From: Candidatus Hydrogenedentota bacterium
GTDB taxonomy: Bacteria; Hydrogenedentota; Hydrogenedentia; Hydrogenedentales; SLHB01
Direction: 5' to 3'
Length of the DNA stretch: 64,000 bases
NCBI GenBank assembly: GCA_020848835.1
Contig: JADLHJ010000102.1
Coordinates: 51,487 to 115,486 of the forward strand
The position numbers and the translations under genes were made by a program. The notes beneath the pieces were generated by a model. That model made no database searches and had not been told where the DNA came from. It worked only from the letters and a program-made list of their open reading frames with translations. Below are positions 17,032 through 26,471 of this stretch, in pieces (position 1 is the stretch's first letter; each line of letters opens with the position of its first letter).

Positions 17032-18183
17032 ATGCCAACCTATCCCAACATCCCCGTCATCGATATTCCCACACCCGCATACGTAGTGGACGAATCCGGG
17101 TTGCGGCGGAATCTGGAAGTGCTTGCGGACGTGCAGAAGCGCGCGGGTTGCACGATCATTCTCGCGTTGAAAGGCTTCGCGATGTGGAGCACATTTCCCA
17201 TCGTGAAGCAGTATCTGCGCGGGACTACGGCGAGTTCCGTGGCGGAGGCGCGGTTGGGCCGCGAAGAATTTGGCGGGCAGGTGCACGTGTATGCGCCCGC
17301 GTATGGCGAGGCGGAAATGCGCGAGCTCATTCCGATCGCCGATCACATCACATTCAATTCGTTCAATCAGTGGAAGCGGTATAAAGGGCTGGTTCAGAAA
17401 TCGGAGCGCAAAGTTTCCTGTGCGCTGCGCATCAACCCCGAGCACAGCGAAGTGAAAGTTGCACTGTACGATCCCTGCGCGCCGTGTTCACGGTTGGGCA
17501 TGACGCGGGCAATGTTCGAGAACGAATCGATCGAGGGACTTGAAGGCCTGCACTTCCATACGCTTTGCGAATTGAATTCCGATTCGCTCGAACGCACGCT
17601 CAAAGCGGTCGAAGAAAAGTTTGGCGACTTTGTCCGTGAAATGAAATGGATCAATTTCGGCGGCGGTCACCACATTACACGCGCGGATTACGACACCGAT
17701 CTGCTGGTGCGGCTCGTGGCGGATTTTCGCGCGCGCTACGGTGTCGATGTGTATCTCGAACCGGGCGAAGCGATTGGTCTAAATACCGGCGTGCTGGTCG
17801 CATCTGTGCTGGATATTTTCGATAACGGAATGCCCATCGCCATCCTCGACACATCGGCCACCGCGCACATGCCCGACGTCCTCGAAATGCCGTACCGTCC
17901 GCAGATCATTGGTGGTGGCATGCCGGGTGAATTCGCGCACACCTACCGCCTAGGCGGCTTGACGTGTCTCGCGGGCGATGTGATTGGCGATTATTCGTTT
18001 CCGCAGGAGTTGCGCATTGGCGACAAGCTCGTTTTTCTCGATATGGCGCACTACACGATGGTGAAGAACACAACATTCAATGGCGTACGGTTGCCATCCA
18101 TTGGTATTTATTCGCCGGAAACGGGGCAGACGAAGATTGTGCGCGGGTTTGGTTACGAGGATTACAAGAACCGGTTATCGTGA
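17032..18183 (+). CDS. nspC: Carboxynorspermidine decarboxylase
   Basis: PLP-dependent decarboxylase of 383 residues, fold type III (alanine-racemase-like barrel), converting carboxynorspermidine/carboxyspermidine to norspermidine/spermidine. The N-terminus TPAYVVDESGLRRNLEVL is followed by LALKGFAMW, with the PLP lysine, ASSVAEARLG, CSRLGMTR, FGGGHHITR and EPGEA, and the C-terminal DMAHYTMVKNTTFNG, all as in NspC. The strand and position downstream of the dehydrogenase at 14650 point to one pathway. It starts at ATG 17032 after AAAGAG. The pathway lets the cell make triamine without decarboxylated SAM. Confidence 0.93.
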   Translation: MPTYPNIPVIDIPTPAYVVDESGLRRNLEVLADVQKRAGCTIILALKGFAMWSTFPIVKQYLRGTTASSVAEARLGREEFGGQVHVYAPAYGEAEMRELIPIADHITFNSFNQWKRYKGLVQKSERKVSCALRINPEHSEVKVALYDPCAPCSRLGMTRAMFENESIEGLEGLHFHTLCELNSDSLERTLKAVEEKFGDFVREMKWINFGGGHHITRADYDTDLLVRLVADFRARYGVDVYLEPGEAIGLNTGVLVASVLDIFDNGMPIAILDTSATAHMPDVLEMPYRPQIIGGGMPGEFAHTYRLGGLTCLAGDVIGDYSFPQELRIGDKLVFLDMAHYTMVKNTTFNGVRLPSIGIYSPETGQTKIVRGFGYEDYKNRLS

Positions 18184-18220
18184 TGTGCAGGGCGCGATTA
18201 ATGGCTTTGTGGCGCCTTTT

Positions 18221-18301
18221 CGCGTGCTCGTGCTCGTGAGTCGTCATCGTGCTCGCACTCGATACTCGAAGAATCGATTACGAAGACGAGCAGGAGCACG
18301 A
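18221..18301. repeat. Imperfect inverted repeat rich in GTGCTCG (family R5)
   Basis: CGTGCTCGTGCTCGT (18222-18236) pairs, with one mismatch, with ACGAGCAGGAGCACG (18286-18300); an inner CGATACTCGAAGAATCG pairing strengthens the fold. It sits between the convergent nspC and ATPase D genes and could end both transcripts. Confidence 0.6.
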
Positions 18302-18338
18302 CACAGCCAGCGTGCTTAGACTTGAATTGCTTGAGTGA

Positions 18339-19001
18339 TCACGTGTTAATCGAAATGCTGTGCGTTCTATCCCGCTGCGACGCTTCTTCCATCCTGTCTT
18401 TGACCAGCTTCAGTAACGACAGCGCGTCGCGATCGGAATCTTCAAGACTTTCTTCGACAAACTTTTTGGTTTCTCGATAATCCGGGATCAGCAATTTCTC
18501 CAGCGCATTCACGCGGCGAATCGTTTTTTGAATGGCGCGCGCGAGGCGCAGTACCGCGGTCTGCATTTGCGCCAATACGCCTATGGCAACGAGCGCGGCG
18601 TGGAAGCGTGTCACCGCTTCATCCGTCCAGACAGAGGTCATCGTGGGGCCGTAATGGGGCAGTTTATCGGACACGGACAATTCGACTGTAGGCACTGCGA
18701 CACCCATGACGTGCCGCTCTTTGATTGACAGTTCCACGCTTACATTCACCGCGGAACCGGCGGACCTCAGTCCCGATTCGCCCGATGCGAATTTGGCTTC
18801 ACGCAGCGCGGCAAACGCTTCCGCAAGCGCGGCGTCAACATCTTGTTGCGCCTTCGTCACCAAGCCGGTGAAACGCTCAATTTCGGTGATCAAGATGTCG
18901 CGCTTTTGTTCGAGAAGCTCGTAACCTTCCAACGCGAATTCGAGGTCCTCCTTGATTCGCATGAGATTCGTGCGCGTGGGCGCTACTTCGTAACGCGGCA
19001 T
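18339..19001 (-). CDS. V/A-type ATPase subunit D
   Basis: Central-stalk subunit D, 220 residues, the coiled-coil shaft that turns inside the A3B3 ring and couples ATP chemistry to ion flow. The start MPRYEVAPTRTNLMRIKEDLEFALEGYELLEQKRDILI is diagnostic for the family; the C-terminal coil IRRVNALEKLLIPDYRETKKFVEESLEDSDRD is also conserved. ATG 19001 follows the TAA of subunit B by one base. It is the last gene of the nine-gene operon. Confidence 0.95.
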   Translation of the reverse strand: MPRYEVAPTRTNLMRIKEDLEFALEGYELLEQKRDILITEIERFTGLVTKAQQDVDAALAEAFAALREAKFASGESGLRSAGSAVNVSVELSIKERHVMGVAVPTVELSVSDKLPHYGPTMTSVWTDEAVTRFHAALVAIGVLAQMQTAVLRLARAIQKTIRRVNALEKLLIPDYRETKKFVEESLEDSDRDALSLLKLVKDRMEEASQRDRTHSISINT

Positions 19002-19002
19002 G

Positions 19003-20406
19003 TTACTTCCCGTAGAACTTCCGGATTTCTTCTTCGGTAATCCGGTGCAGTTCTTCGCGAGGAAGTGTCGAGAGCACACGCCACCCGAGGTCTAGGGTCT
19101 GCGCAATGCTTCTATCCTCGTCTTGCGCCTGTGACAAGTACTGCCCTTCGAAGGCCTCGCCAAACGCCAGGTATTTGCGGTCCAACTCTGGCAGCTCTTC
19201 TTCGCCGATGACCGATGCTAGCGCGCGGATGCGCTTGACCTGCGCGTACGCCGCGAACAACTGGCTGGCGAGATGCGCGTGGTCTTCGCGCGTCATGCCG
19301 GGACCAATGCCGTCTTTCATGAGACGCGACAACGAAGGTAGTCCCGCGATGGGTGGATAGATGCCGCGTTGATCCAGGTCGCGTTCCAATACGATTTGGC
19401 CTTCGGTGATGTATCCAGACAAATCGGGCACAGGGTGCGAAATGTCGTCGTTTGGCATGCTCACGACCGGCACCTGCGTGATCGAACCTTCGCGTCCGAT
19501 GATCATGCCCGCGCGCTCGTAGATACTGGCGAGGTCGCTGTACAGATATCCGGGGTAACCTTTTCGACTCGGGATTTCCTGGCGCTGCGTGGATATTTCG
19601 CGCAGGGCTTCGCAGTAGTTTGTCATGTCGGTGAGCACGACGAGCACGTGCATGCCGAGATCGAAGGCGAGGTATTCCGCCGCGGTGAGCGCCGCGCGCG
19701 GGGTGATGAGCCGTTCCACGGAAGGTGCGTCGGCAAGACTGAGGAATGCCACAACGCGTTCCATCGCGCCGGACTCTTCGAAGTTGCGCAGGTAATACAT
19801 CGCCTCGTCGTGCTTGATGCCCATGCCCGCAAATACGACTGCGAACGGCCTATCTTCGCCGACGATTTTTGCCTGTCGCGTAATCTGCGCGACGATCTGC
19901 CGGTGCGGCAATCCGCTGCCGGAGAAAATCGGCAGTTTTTGTCCGCGCACGAGCGTGTTCATGCCGTCGATCGCGGAAATGCCGGTTTGAATAAACTTGC
20001 GTGGATAGTCGCGCGCTGTGGGGTTCACTGGCAAACCGTTCACATCGCGAAATGCACCGGCAGGCGGCGGGCAGTTGTCGATGGGTCGGCCGAGTCCGTC
20101 AAAAGCGCGGCCGAGGATTTCGGGGGCAACTGCAATAGTGAGGGGCTCGCCACGGAACCGCACGCGGGTCGCGCCGGGGCGTAGGCCTGAGGTGCCTTCG
20201 AATACTTGTGCTACTGCCGCCCCTTCGGAAACGTCGAGCGTCATCCCCAGCCGCACGTTCTCGCCGGCATCGACGATCTCGATGAGTTCGTTATAGCCGA
20301 CATTATGAATGCCGCTGATAGCGAGAATCGGCCCGGCAACCTCATCGACACCGATGTATTCGCGGCGGTCCAGCAGTGCGTTGTCGGTCTGATTAGGCGT
20401 GAGCAT
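19003..20406 (-). CDS. V/A-type ATPase subunit B (non-catalytic)
   Basis: Non-catalytic B subunit, 467 residues, of the A3B3 head. It shows the family's beta-barrel start (EVAGPILAISGIHNVGYNELIEI), GISAIDGMNTLVRGQKLPIFSGSGLPH where the degenerate P-loop lies (no GKT), and the conserved DMTNYCEALREIS and SIYERAGMI segments. It overlaps the A subunit gene by 14 bases and is followed after one base by D, so translation is coupled across A-B-D. Confidence 0.97.
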   Translation of the reverse strand: MLTPNQTDNALLDRREYIGVDEVAGPILAISGIHNVGYNELIEIVDAGENVRLGMTLDVSEGAAVAQVFEGTSGLRPGATRVRFRGEPLTIAVAPEILGRAFDGLGRPIDNCPPPAGAFRDVNGLPVNPTARDYPRKFIQTGISAIDGMNTLVRGQKLPIFSGSGLPHRQIVAQITRQAKIVGEDRPFAVVFAGMGIKHDEAMYYLRNFEESGAMERVVAFLSLADAPSVERLITPRAALTAAEYLAFDLGMHVLVVLTDMTNYCEALREISTQRQEIPSRKGYPGYLYSDLASIYERAGMIIGREGSITQVPVVSMPNDDISHPVPDLSGYITEGQIVLERDLDQRGIYPPIAGLPSLSRLMKDGIGPGMTREDHAHLASQLFAAYAQVKRIRALASVIGEEELPELDRKYLAFGEAFEGQYLSQAQDEDRSIAQTLDLGWRVLSTLPREELHRITEEEIRKFYGK

Positions 20407-22162
20407 GTTGGCGTTCCTGAACTGACGCTTTCAGTTTCGCGAGAATTGCATCGAGCTTTGCCGCATCCTCGTTACCGCATTCGAACTTCATCTGCATGAT
20501 GTCGCGGACCACTTCGATTTTGCTGAAATCCGCCAGCAAAGCACCGCGATTAATGGCCTCGGAAACCAGATCGAAGTACGTGAGAATGATTTCGAGCATT
20601 TTGGATTGCTTTTCCGCGGAGCAGAACGCATCCATCTTGTCGTAAGAGTTTTGTTGCAGAAATGCGTTCTTGAACATCGCCGCTGCTTCGAGAACCACGC
20701 GCTGACTGTCGGGCAACACGTCCGCGCCCACAAGCTTCACGACGCGCTCCAGCTTGGCTTCACGCTGCATGATCGAGAGTATCGCCGCGCGCCTGGCTTT
20801 CCACTCGCCTTTCGCGGTTGCGTCCCACCATTCGGCAATGTCATCGACGTACTCGCTATAGCTGTCGAGCCAGTTAATCGCGGGATAATGGCGCGAATTC
20901 GCGAGTTGCTTGTCCAAGGCCCAGAACGTACGGATGAAGCGCTTGGTTTGGCGCGTGACCGGTTCGGAGAAATCGCCGCCCGGTGGCGAGACGGCGCCAA
21001 TGGTGGTGATGGACGCTTCATCGCCCGCCAAAGTTTTCACCATGCCCGCGCGTTCGTAGAATTCCGCGAGCCGTGTCGGCAAATACGCGGGAAAGCCTTC
21101 TTCCGCGGGCATCTCTTCCATTCGCCCGGAAAGTTCGCGCAACGCCTCCGCCCAGCGGGATGTGGAATCCGCCATCACGGCGACGTCGTAGCCCATGTCT
21201 CGAAAGTATTCGGCGATCGTGATGCCTGTATAAATGCTGGCTTCGCGCGCGGCCACCGGCATGTTGGAGGTGTTCGCAATCAGGATCGTGCGGTCCATTA
21301 GCGGCCGTTCCGTGCGCGGGTCGATCAGCTTTGGGAATTCGGTCAGCACCTCCGTCATTTCGTTGCCGCGCTCGCCGCAACCGATGTACACGACGATATC
21401 GGCATCGCACCATTTCGCGAGCGCGTGTTGAATCATTGTCTTGCCTGTTCCGAACCCGCCCGGCACAACAACCACGCCGCCGCGCGCGACGGGAAACAAA
21501 GTATCAATCACGCGTTGGCCGGTAATCAGCGGGCGCGCAAGATGTAAGTGTCCCGCGTGTGGGCGGGACTTGCGCACGGGCCATTGATGAAACAATGGCA
21601 GTTCGACTGGGTGGCCATGATTATGAACGGTGGCGATGATCTCTTCGACGCGATAGTCGCCTTCTTCGGCGATCATGTAGAGGTCGCCGGCAATCGTTGG
21701 CGGCGCCATGACCTTGTGCAGTATCGCGTCGGTCTCCCGCACATGGCCGAGGACCATGCCACCGGTGACTGGGCAGCGCGCTTTGAGCGCAGGCACGAAA
21801 TGCCATTTCCTTTGGCGGTCAAGCGCGGGTGCGTCAATCCCTCTCGATATAAAGTCGCCGGCCTTCTTGCGCAAGGTATCCAGCGGACGTTGAACACCGT
21901 CGTAGATTGCGCCGATGAGACCTGGGCCAAGTTCGACAGACAGCGGTTCGCCGGAGCCATACACCGGCGCACCCGGGCGCAGGCCCGTGGTGTCTTCGTA
22001 GACCTGCACCCACGCCGTGTGTTGACGGATGCGGACAATTTCGCCGATAAGGCGATGGTCGCCGACATAAACAAGCTCGAGCATTTGCGCGTCGCCCGTG
22101 CAGGTCGTCTCAACCACCGGGCCGGCTACGCGTCGAACGGTTCCTACGGTCCATTCATTCAT
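20393..22162 (-). CDS. V/A-type ATPase subunit A (catalytic)
   Basis: Catalytic A subunit, 589 residues, hydrolysing or making ATP. P-loop GGFGTGKT (235-242) is intact; the A-specific insertion before it (about 110-195) is present, and the catalytic region GCGERGNEMTEVLTEFP with the Glu of GERGNE follows. The DSTSRWAEALRELSGRMEEMPAEEG motif is near-invariant in A subunits. The first residues MNEWTVGTVRRVAGPVV confirm the start. It overlaps subunit E by eight bases and B by 14 bases. Confidence 0.97.
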   Translation of the reverse strand: MNEWTVGTVRRVAGPVVETTCTGDAQMLELVYVGDHRLIGEIVRIRQHTAWVQVYEDTTGLRPGAPVYGSGEPLSVELGPGLIGAIYDGVQRPLDTLRKKAGDFISRGIDAPALDRQRKWHFVPALKARCPVTGGMVLGHVRETDAILHKVMAPPTIAGDLYMIAEEGDYRVEEIIATVHNHGHPVELPLFHQWPVRKSRPHAGHLHLARPLITGQRVIDTLFPVARGGVVVVPGGFGTGKTMIQHALAKWCDADIVVYIGCGERGNEMTEVLTEFPKLIDPRTERPLMDRTILIANTSNMPVAAREASIYTGITIAEYFRDMGYDVAVMADSTSRWAEALRELSGRMEEMPAEEGFPAYLPTRLAEFYERAGMVKTLAGDEASITTIGAVSPPGGDFSEPVTRQTKRFIRTFWALDKQLANSRHYPAINWLDSYSEYVDDIAEWWDATAKGEWKARRAAILSIMQREAKLERVVKLVGADVLPDSQRVVLEAAAMFKNAFLQQNSYDKMDAFCSAEKQSKMLEIILTYFDLVSEAINRGALLADFSKIEVVRDIMQMKFECGNEDAAKLDAILAKLKASVQERQHAHA

Positions 22163-22784
22163 GGTGTTTCATAACTTCCTGGATAATGCTTCCGCGGAGA
22201 GCGCGCATTGCAAGAGCGAGTCGCCGCGCATAGGTGTTATCAAAGACAATGCGACCATCGTGCGATTGACCAACACATCCGCCGCCGTCGTGTTGGCCTA
22301 CAAAGGTGAGATCAATATCCTCACCGTTACATTTCGGTGAGCCCGTCAGTACTGCTTCTGCGACACCCCGGTCATGCTCGCTAACCGTTATGCGAAGTCT
22401 GGAATCTCCGACAGCCGCGGCCGCTTCCCTAATCAGCGCGGACAAGGAACGGCGGTAGATGGTGTTCTCTGCGCGGATGATGTTTAGCGCCGCGTGGATT
22501 CGATCGCAGACTTTGTTCACCGATTGCTCTCGGGCGGCCAGCACCATGCGCCGCGCCTCCACATTGGCGAGCGAAATTTCGCGCTCGCGCAATTTCTTCG
22601 CTTTATCGCGTGCCCTTGCGAGGATTTCCTCGCGCGCATCTTGCACCTCTTTTTCAATTTGGATCTTTTCTTCGTGTGCAGCCGCATTTGCAGAATCGAT
22701 CATTGCGCGAATCTGTGCATCGGCATCGGCGCGGATGCTTTCAACCATCAACGTTTCTGCATCTGGTTGCGGCAGCGCGCTCAT
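22155..22784 (-). CDS. V/A-type ATPase subunit E (peripheral stalk)
   Basis: Peripheral-stalk subunit, 209 residues. The N-terminal two-thirds is a long charged helix (AAAHEEKIQIEKEVQDAREEILARARDKAKKLREREIS) that pairs with the G/H-type subunit; the C-terminal globular part (about 110-209) would hold the A3B3 head. Sequence of this subunit is poorly conserved, so identity rests on the coiled coil, size and place between F and A. It overlaps F by four bases (22781-22784). Confidence 0.85.
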   Translation of the reverse strand: MSALPQPDAETLMVESIRADADAQIRAMIDSANAAAHEEKIQIEKEVQDAREEILARARDKAKKLREREISLANVEARRMVLAAREQSVNKVCDRIHAALNIIRAENTIYRRSLSALIREAAAAVGDSRLRITVSEHDRGVAEAVLTGSPKCNGEDIDLTFVGQHDGGGCVGQSHDGRIVFDNTYARRLALAMRALRGSIIQEVMKHHE

Positions 22785-23086
22785 ACACTGACTCCAACGG
22801 CCTTGCGCACTATGTCGCCAATGGGAACCCGGCTTGCCGAAGGACCGGACGCGCCGGGGATTTCCAAAACAATGGGCATTCCGGCACTGGCACGATGCAT
22901 GTCCACGCGTTCTCGAACCATGTGCGCAATCGACTCGGTGACAAGGACAAGCCCGTTTGACGCATCGCGCAATGCGTTCTCCAAAGCGAGCGCCGCGTCA
23001 TCCTTTTCACCGACTACGCTCCCGCGGACGCCTGCCAAACGAAAACCAAGGACCGTATCGTTATCGCCGATTACGAAGATGTTCAT
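22781..23086 (-). CDS. V/A-type ATPase subunit F
   Basis: Central-stalk regulatory subunit F, 101 residues, Rossmann-like: MNIFVIGDNDTVLGFRLAGV at the start, then VLVTESIAHMVRERVD and IVLEIPG, all family features. It binds subunit D in the rotor. It overlaps E by four bases and follows the K gene by three bases. Confidence 0.93.
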   Translation of the reverse strand: MNIFVIGDNDTVLGFRLAGVRGSVVGEKDDAALALENALRDASNGLVLVTESIAHMVRERVDMHRASAGMPIVLEIPGASGPSASRVPIGDIVRKAVGVSV

Positions 23087-23089
23087 GGT

Positions 23090-23437
23090 TCAGACCTTCC
23101 CGAGGATCATGATCGCGATGATCAAGCCGTATATCGCGATACCTTCGGCCAAGCCAACGAAGATTAGGGTGCGGCCCGCGAGTTCCGGCTTCTCCGCGAC
23201 TGCTGCAACAGCCGCCGCGCCGACATAGGCAACGGCGAATGCGGCGCCGAGACAACCGAGGCCGACGCTAATAGCTGCGGCGATAACCGCCCAGTGAAGT
23301 GCGGCGGGGTCCGCGGCAGTAGCGGCATTCTCCGCGCCCTCTGTAAATGCGGTGGCGGTGAAGAGCAGGGGTGCGGCCACTACAAACAATATGGCTGCTA
23401 CCTGGGCTGCTGTACGTGCTTCGTTCCTAAGTTTCAT
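23090..23437 (-). CDS. V/A-type ATPase subunit K (c-ring proteolipid)
   Basis: Membrane rotor subunit of 115 residues. A hydrophobic leader-like stretch (AAQVAAILFVVAAPLLFTATAF, about 11-32) precedes one helical hairpin: WAVIAAAISVGLGCLGAAF and LIFVGLAEGIAIYGLIIAIMI, where the Glu in LAEGIAI is the ion-binding carboxylate. Only one hairpin follows the leader, so the mature proteolipid is of the two-helix, not the duplicated four-helix, type. The Gln/Thr ligands typical of Na+-binding rings are not apparent, favouring protons (inference). ATG 23437 is preceded by AGGCGGA; the open frame upstream overlaps subunit I and was rejected. Confidence 0.9.
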   Translation of the reverse strand: MKLRNEARTAAQVAAILFVVAAPLLFTATAFTEGAENAATAADPAALHWAVIAAAISVGLGCLGAAFAVAYVGAAAVAAVAEKPELAGRTLIFVGLAEGIAIYGLIIAIMILGKV

Positions 23438-23459
23438 AAGGTCCGCCTTTCGCGCCGTC

Positions 23460-25424
23460 TCAGTGCGGGACGGCTTTTGAGAATGAAATGGGTTGATACT
23501 TCGTTCCGGATCGCGAAAAGAACTTTCCGAAAAACTCGTAGTATTCGAGGCGCAACGCTTGAATTGTGACCACGACTCCTTCCAGCGCAATGACAATGGC
23601 GTTGCCAAGTACAAAAACAATCCAGGATCCAACAGCGCCAGCCGCACCGGAAGGCAATGCATCGGCAATACTGAATATGGCGACGAACAGACCGGCGTGC
23701 GCCAGGCCAAACGCGGCGACGCGAATGAACGATACGGTGTTCGCGACGCAGCCCATCAAGACTTCAAGAATCTTCACGACACATTCCATGATGTAGCTTA
23801 CGACGCCATCCGGGAATGCGCGTTTCTGGTGGCCTGTCCAAGCGAGCACCGGGCCTTTGACAAAAAAGAGCGTGAGCGGTGTGGCAATTGCGAGTATTGC
23901 CAACATTGGTGGCAGCGCTGATTCTTCAAAGGCGATACCCTTGATCGCCAGTCCGATCCCGCCCCAATACGCGATAGCGGTCAACGGGCCGGATACGTCG
24001 AATAGTTCCTTTAAAAGTGAACGGCGGCGCAGGCTGTTAATGATGTTGAGCGCGAACCCAATGCTGATAAGCGTGACGCCAAACCCGATGGCGATAGCGA
24101 ACAACGCCGATGGACTTTCCAAGGGCGGAGTCCACAGCGCGGGAATGATGGTTTCTATTCCAAAGATGCTGCCGTAAAGCAAACCGAAAATAATCGACAC
24201 CGCGGAGCAGGCCAATGCAATCTTTCCGGTCGCGGCGTAGCGGGGATGTTTGAGCAGGTATACGCCTAATGCCGCCAACACGGCGCCGTGGCCCACGTCA
24301 CCAAACATCATGCCGAACATGAACAGAAAAGAAAGCGCGACAAACGCCGTCGGATTAAGCATGCGATATGCGGGCACGCCGTAGGTATCCACGAGCATGT
24401 TAAAAGGAGCGAGGTAACGTGACGCAGTGAAGCGGACGGGTACGCCGATCTCTTCGCCGTAAACATCTTCGATCAATTCGGCATCGACACGCTCTACGAG
24501 GGCACGGCCGTCCGTCTTGTCTCGTAATGCCTTGAGCAATTCGGACGAGTTCGCGCGAGGCACCCAACCGGAAAATACACAAGACGATTCGGATTGGCGG
24601 CAGGTCCCCTTCATCTGAAGGAGAACAAGCGTCTCGTCAATGTGGCAAATCAAGGTGCGTGCCCCAGGCAGTATTACCGCGCGCGCACTATCCAGCGCGT
24701 TCGCGGCTTCCGCCATAGCAATATCCAGCGCGGCCAATTCGGCGCTGGTCTTCGAATGCACTTCCGCCGAGAGTATCTCGATGTCTGCCGGCAAGGACGC
24801 TTCCTGGAATCCGCACGCGCGTAATATTTCTTTCAATTGGTCCGCGTCGCGGCGCAATGTCACGCACAGCACGTGAGTGTATGCTGCGTTCGATTGGAGT
24901 GGCGCGATTACGCAGGGCATTTCAGTTGCTGCCGCCTGGAGCTCTGGAAGCCGAGACAAGTCTATTTTTCCGATTGCGCTGTACAGGAACGCCGAGCGCA
25001 GCAATTCAGGCAGTGGCAGATTGGGGGTAAACAGCGACGCAATTTGTTCCAGCCGCTGCGACAATTCGGCGCGCTGCGTGCGCAGTGCGGAAAGGCTCGC
25101 GCGCTGCGGGGCGATCTGTGCCTCGAATTCGGCGATTGTATCGTCGATTACGCGTAGATCGTCGCATTTCACAGCTTCCGGGGACGCCGCGGTCGAAGTG
25201 TCGGTCGTGTTCTCGACAAGTCGTTGAAGCTGAAGTTTGCGCTTCTCGTATTCGGAAGCGAGTGCTCGTGCGCCGGTTTCAGACAGGCTGCTTGTCCAAT
25301 CATCGATCGCGCTCACGTGCGAAGGGTGCAGTACACCGCGCCGCACGATTTCATCGAGCGCGATGTCCACGTCTTTCCGCAGTACCGCTGCGGTCACACG
25401 ATCCATTTTGTCGGCTGTAAACAT
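23460..25424 (-). CDS. V/A-type ATPase subunit I (a-subunit)
   Basis: Stator membrane subunit, 654 residues, homologous to the eukaryotic 116-kDa a-subunit. An N-terminal cytosolic half with coiled coils (about 60-120 and 230-260) binds the peripheral stalks; the C-terminal half has seven or eight membrane helices starting with AFVALSFLFMFGMMFGDVGHG. The essential helix NTVSFIRVAAFGLAHAGL carries the Arg that faces the c-ring Glu. It starts six bases after the stop of subunit C and ends 22 bases before K. Confidence 0.95.
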   Translation of the reverse strand: MFTADKMDRVTAAVLRKDVDIALDEIVRRGVLHPSHVSAIDDWTSSLSETGARALASEYEKRKLQLQRLVENTTDTSTAASPEAVKCDDLRVIDDTIAEFEAQIAPQRASLSALRTQRAELSQRLEQIASLFTPNLPLPELLRSAFLYSAIGKIDLSRLPELQAAATEMPCVIAPLQSNAAYTHVLCVTLRRDADQLKEILRACGFQEASLPADIEILSAEVHSKTSAELAALDIAMAEAANALDSARAVILPGARTLICHIDETLVLLQMKGTCRQSESSCVFSGWVPRANSSELLKALRDKTDGRALVERVDAELIEDVYGEEIGVPVRFTASRYLAPFNMLVDTYGVPAYRMLNPTAFVALSFLFMFGMMFGDVGHGAVLAALGVYLLKHPRYAATGKIALACSAVSIIFGLLYGSIFGIETIIPALWTPPLESPSALFAIAIGFGVTLISIGFALNIINSLRRRSLLKELFDVSGPLTAIAYWGGIGLAIKGIAFEESALPPMLAILAIATPLTLFFVKGPVLAWTGHQKRAFPDGVVSYIMECVVKILEVLMGCVANTVSFIRVAAFGLAHAGLFVAIFSIADALPSGAAGAVGSWIVFVLGNAIVIALEGVVVTIQALRLEYYEFFGKFFSRSGTKYQPISFSKAVPH

Positions 25425-25430
25425 GCTGCA

Positions 25431-26471
25431 TTACCTCATTGCATACAGCCTTTTTAGAATTTCGGATTCGCTCATACCGATGGCTTTTCCTGCAAAGATG
25501 GCAATCAGGTTTTTCATCTCCAGCCGAACAAGAAGATAAAACGCATAGACACTTGCGACGCGAAATGGAAACCGCTCGAATTGCCGCCGCGCCAACGCCT
25601 CTACGGCCTCGGCGACGGCGTTCTCCAACAGGGTCAATCGCTGCATTTCGGACGCGGTGTCGTCATGTAGCGGGACCACACGCCGGACGTAGTCGTTGCT
25701 GACTTGCGCAAAACGATCGCGTGATGTGCCACACGCTTTCAGCGATTTGGAAAGTTTTGATGACCCGGGAATCAGCACATGCGGTAGTTCGACTAAGGCC
25801 GCCTGCGGCGCGCGCAATATCCGCGCAATCCAAGCGAGGTTTAGCAGATCGATTTCAGCGCCGAGCATCGCGAGACCGTCGCGCGCGTCCGCTCCACCGA
25901 GCTCTGTCGTGGCGTCAATCAGGCGCGCATAGAAGTCCTTTTCGAGCGACAGCTCAATCGCAAACATCGAATGAGATTTCTCGTGCTCGGACAATGCAGC
26001 GGCAATTGGCGTCGCGTATGGCGTGCCTTCGAGCGCCGCAATAATTTCCACGAGCGATTGCGCATTGACAATATTGTCGAGCGGGATTCTGTGCGCGTAA
26101 CATGCGATCGGTGCGCCGCTGGATTGTTCCGGGTCGCGGCCGTGCCAGGTGCGTAGCGCTATCTGAAGGTTATCGAGGTCCCAGCGCGAGAGCAGCAACG
26201 TTGCGACCGTCGCGGGGCGCCCTTGCAGACGGCGTATCGAACGCCGGAATTGCAGTGCACTTGCATGTCGAATGTACTGTTCCGCGGTGTGCAAGTCTTT
26301 CCAGTCAACATCAGGGAGCAATGTGCCGAATGCCGTCTTTCGCACGAAGTTCCAGGCGGCCCCGGGCGACGACGCACGCGCGAGCGTCTCGAAATCCGCA
26401 GCCGAAACCAGCGTCGATCGCATCGAGCGAATGCCGACGTTCGACTCCGCGTATCGCGCGAGCGCCTTCAC
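25431..26471 (-). CDS. V/A-type ATPase subunit C (AC39 type)
   Basis: Subunit C/d, 346 residues, the mostly helical funnel that joins the central stalk to the c-ring. Repeated helical segments such as YAESNVGIRSMRSTLVSAADFETL, LLSRWDLDNLQIALRTWHG and EMKNLIAIFAGKAIGMSESEILKRL match the AC39 pattern, the last being a C-terminal signature. It overlaps the upstream coiled-coil gene by four bases (ATGA, 26468-26471). Confidence 0.9.
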   Translation of the reverse strand: MKALARYAESNVGIRSMRSTLVSAADFETLARASSPGAAWNFVRKTAFGTLLPDVDWKDLHTAEQYIRHASALQFRRSIRRLQGRPATVATLLLSRWDLDNLQIALRTWHGRDPEQSSGAPIACYAHRIPLDNIVNAQSLVEIIAALEGTPYATPIAAALSEHEKSHSMFAIELSLEKDFYARLIDATTELGGADARDGLAMLGAEIDLLNLAWIARILRAPQAALVELPHVLIPGSSKLSKSLKACGTSRDRFAQVSNDYVRRVVPLHDDTASEMQRLTLLENAVAEAVEALARRQFERFPFRVASVYAFYLLVRLEMKNLIAIFAGKAIGMSESEILKRLYAMR

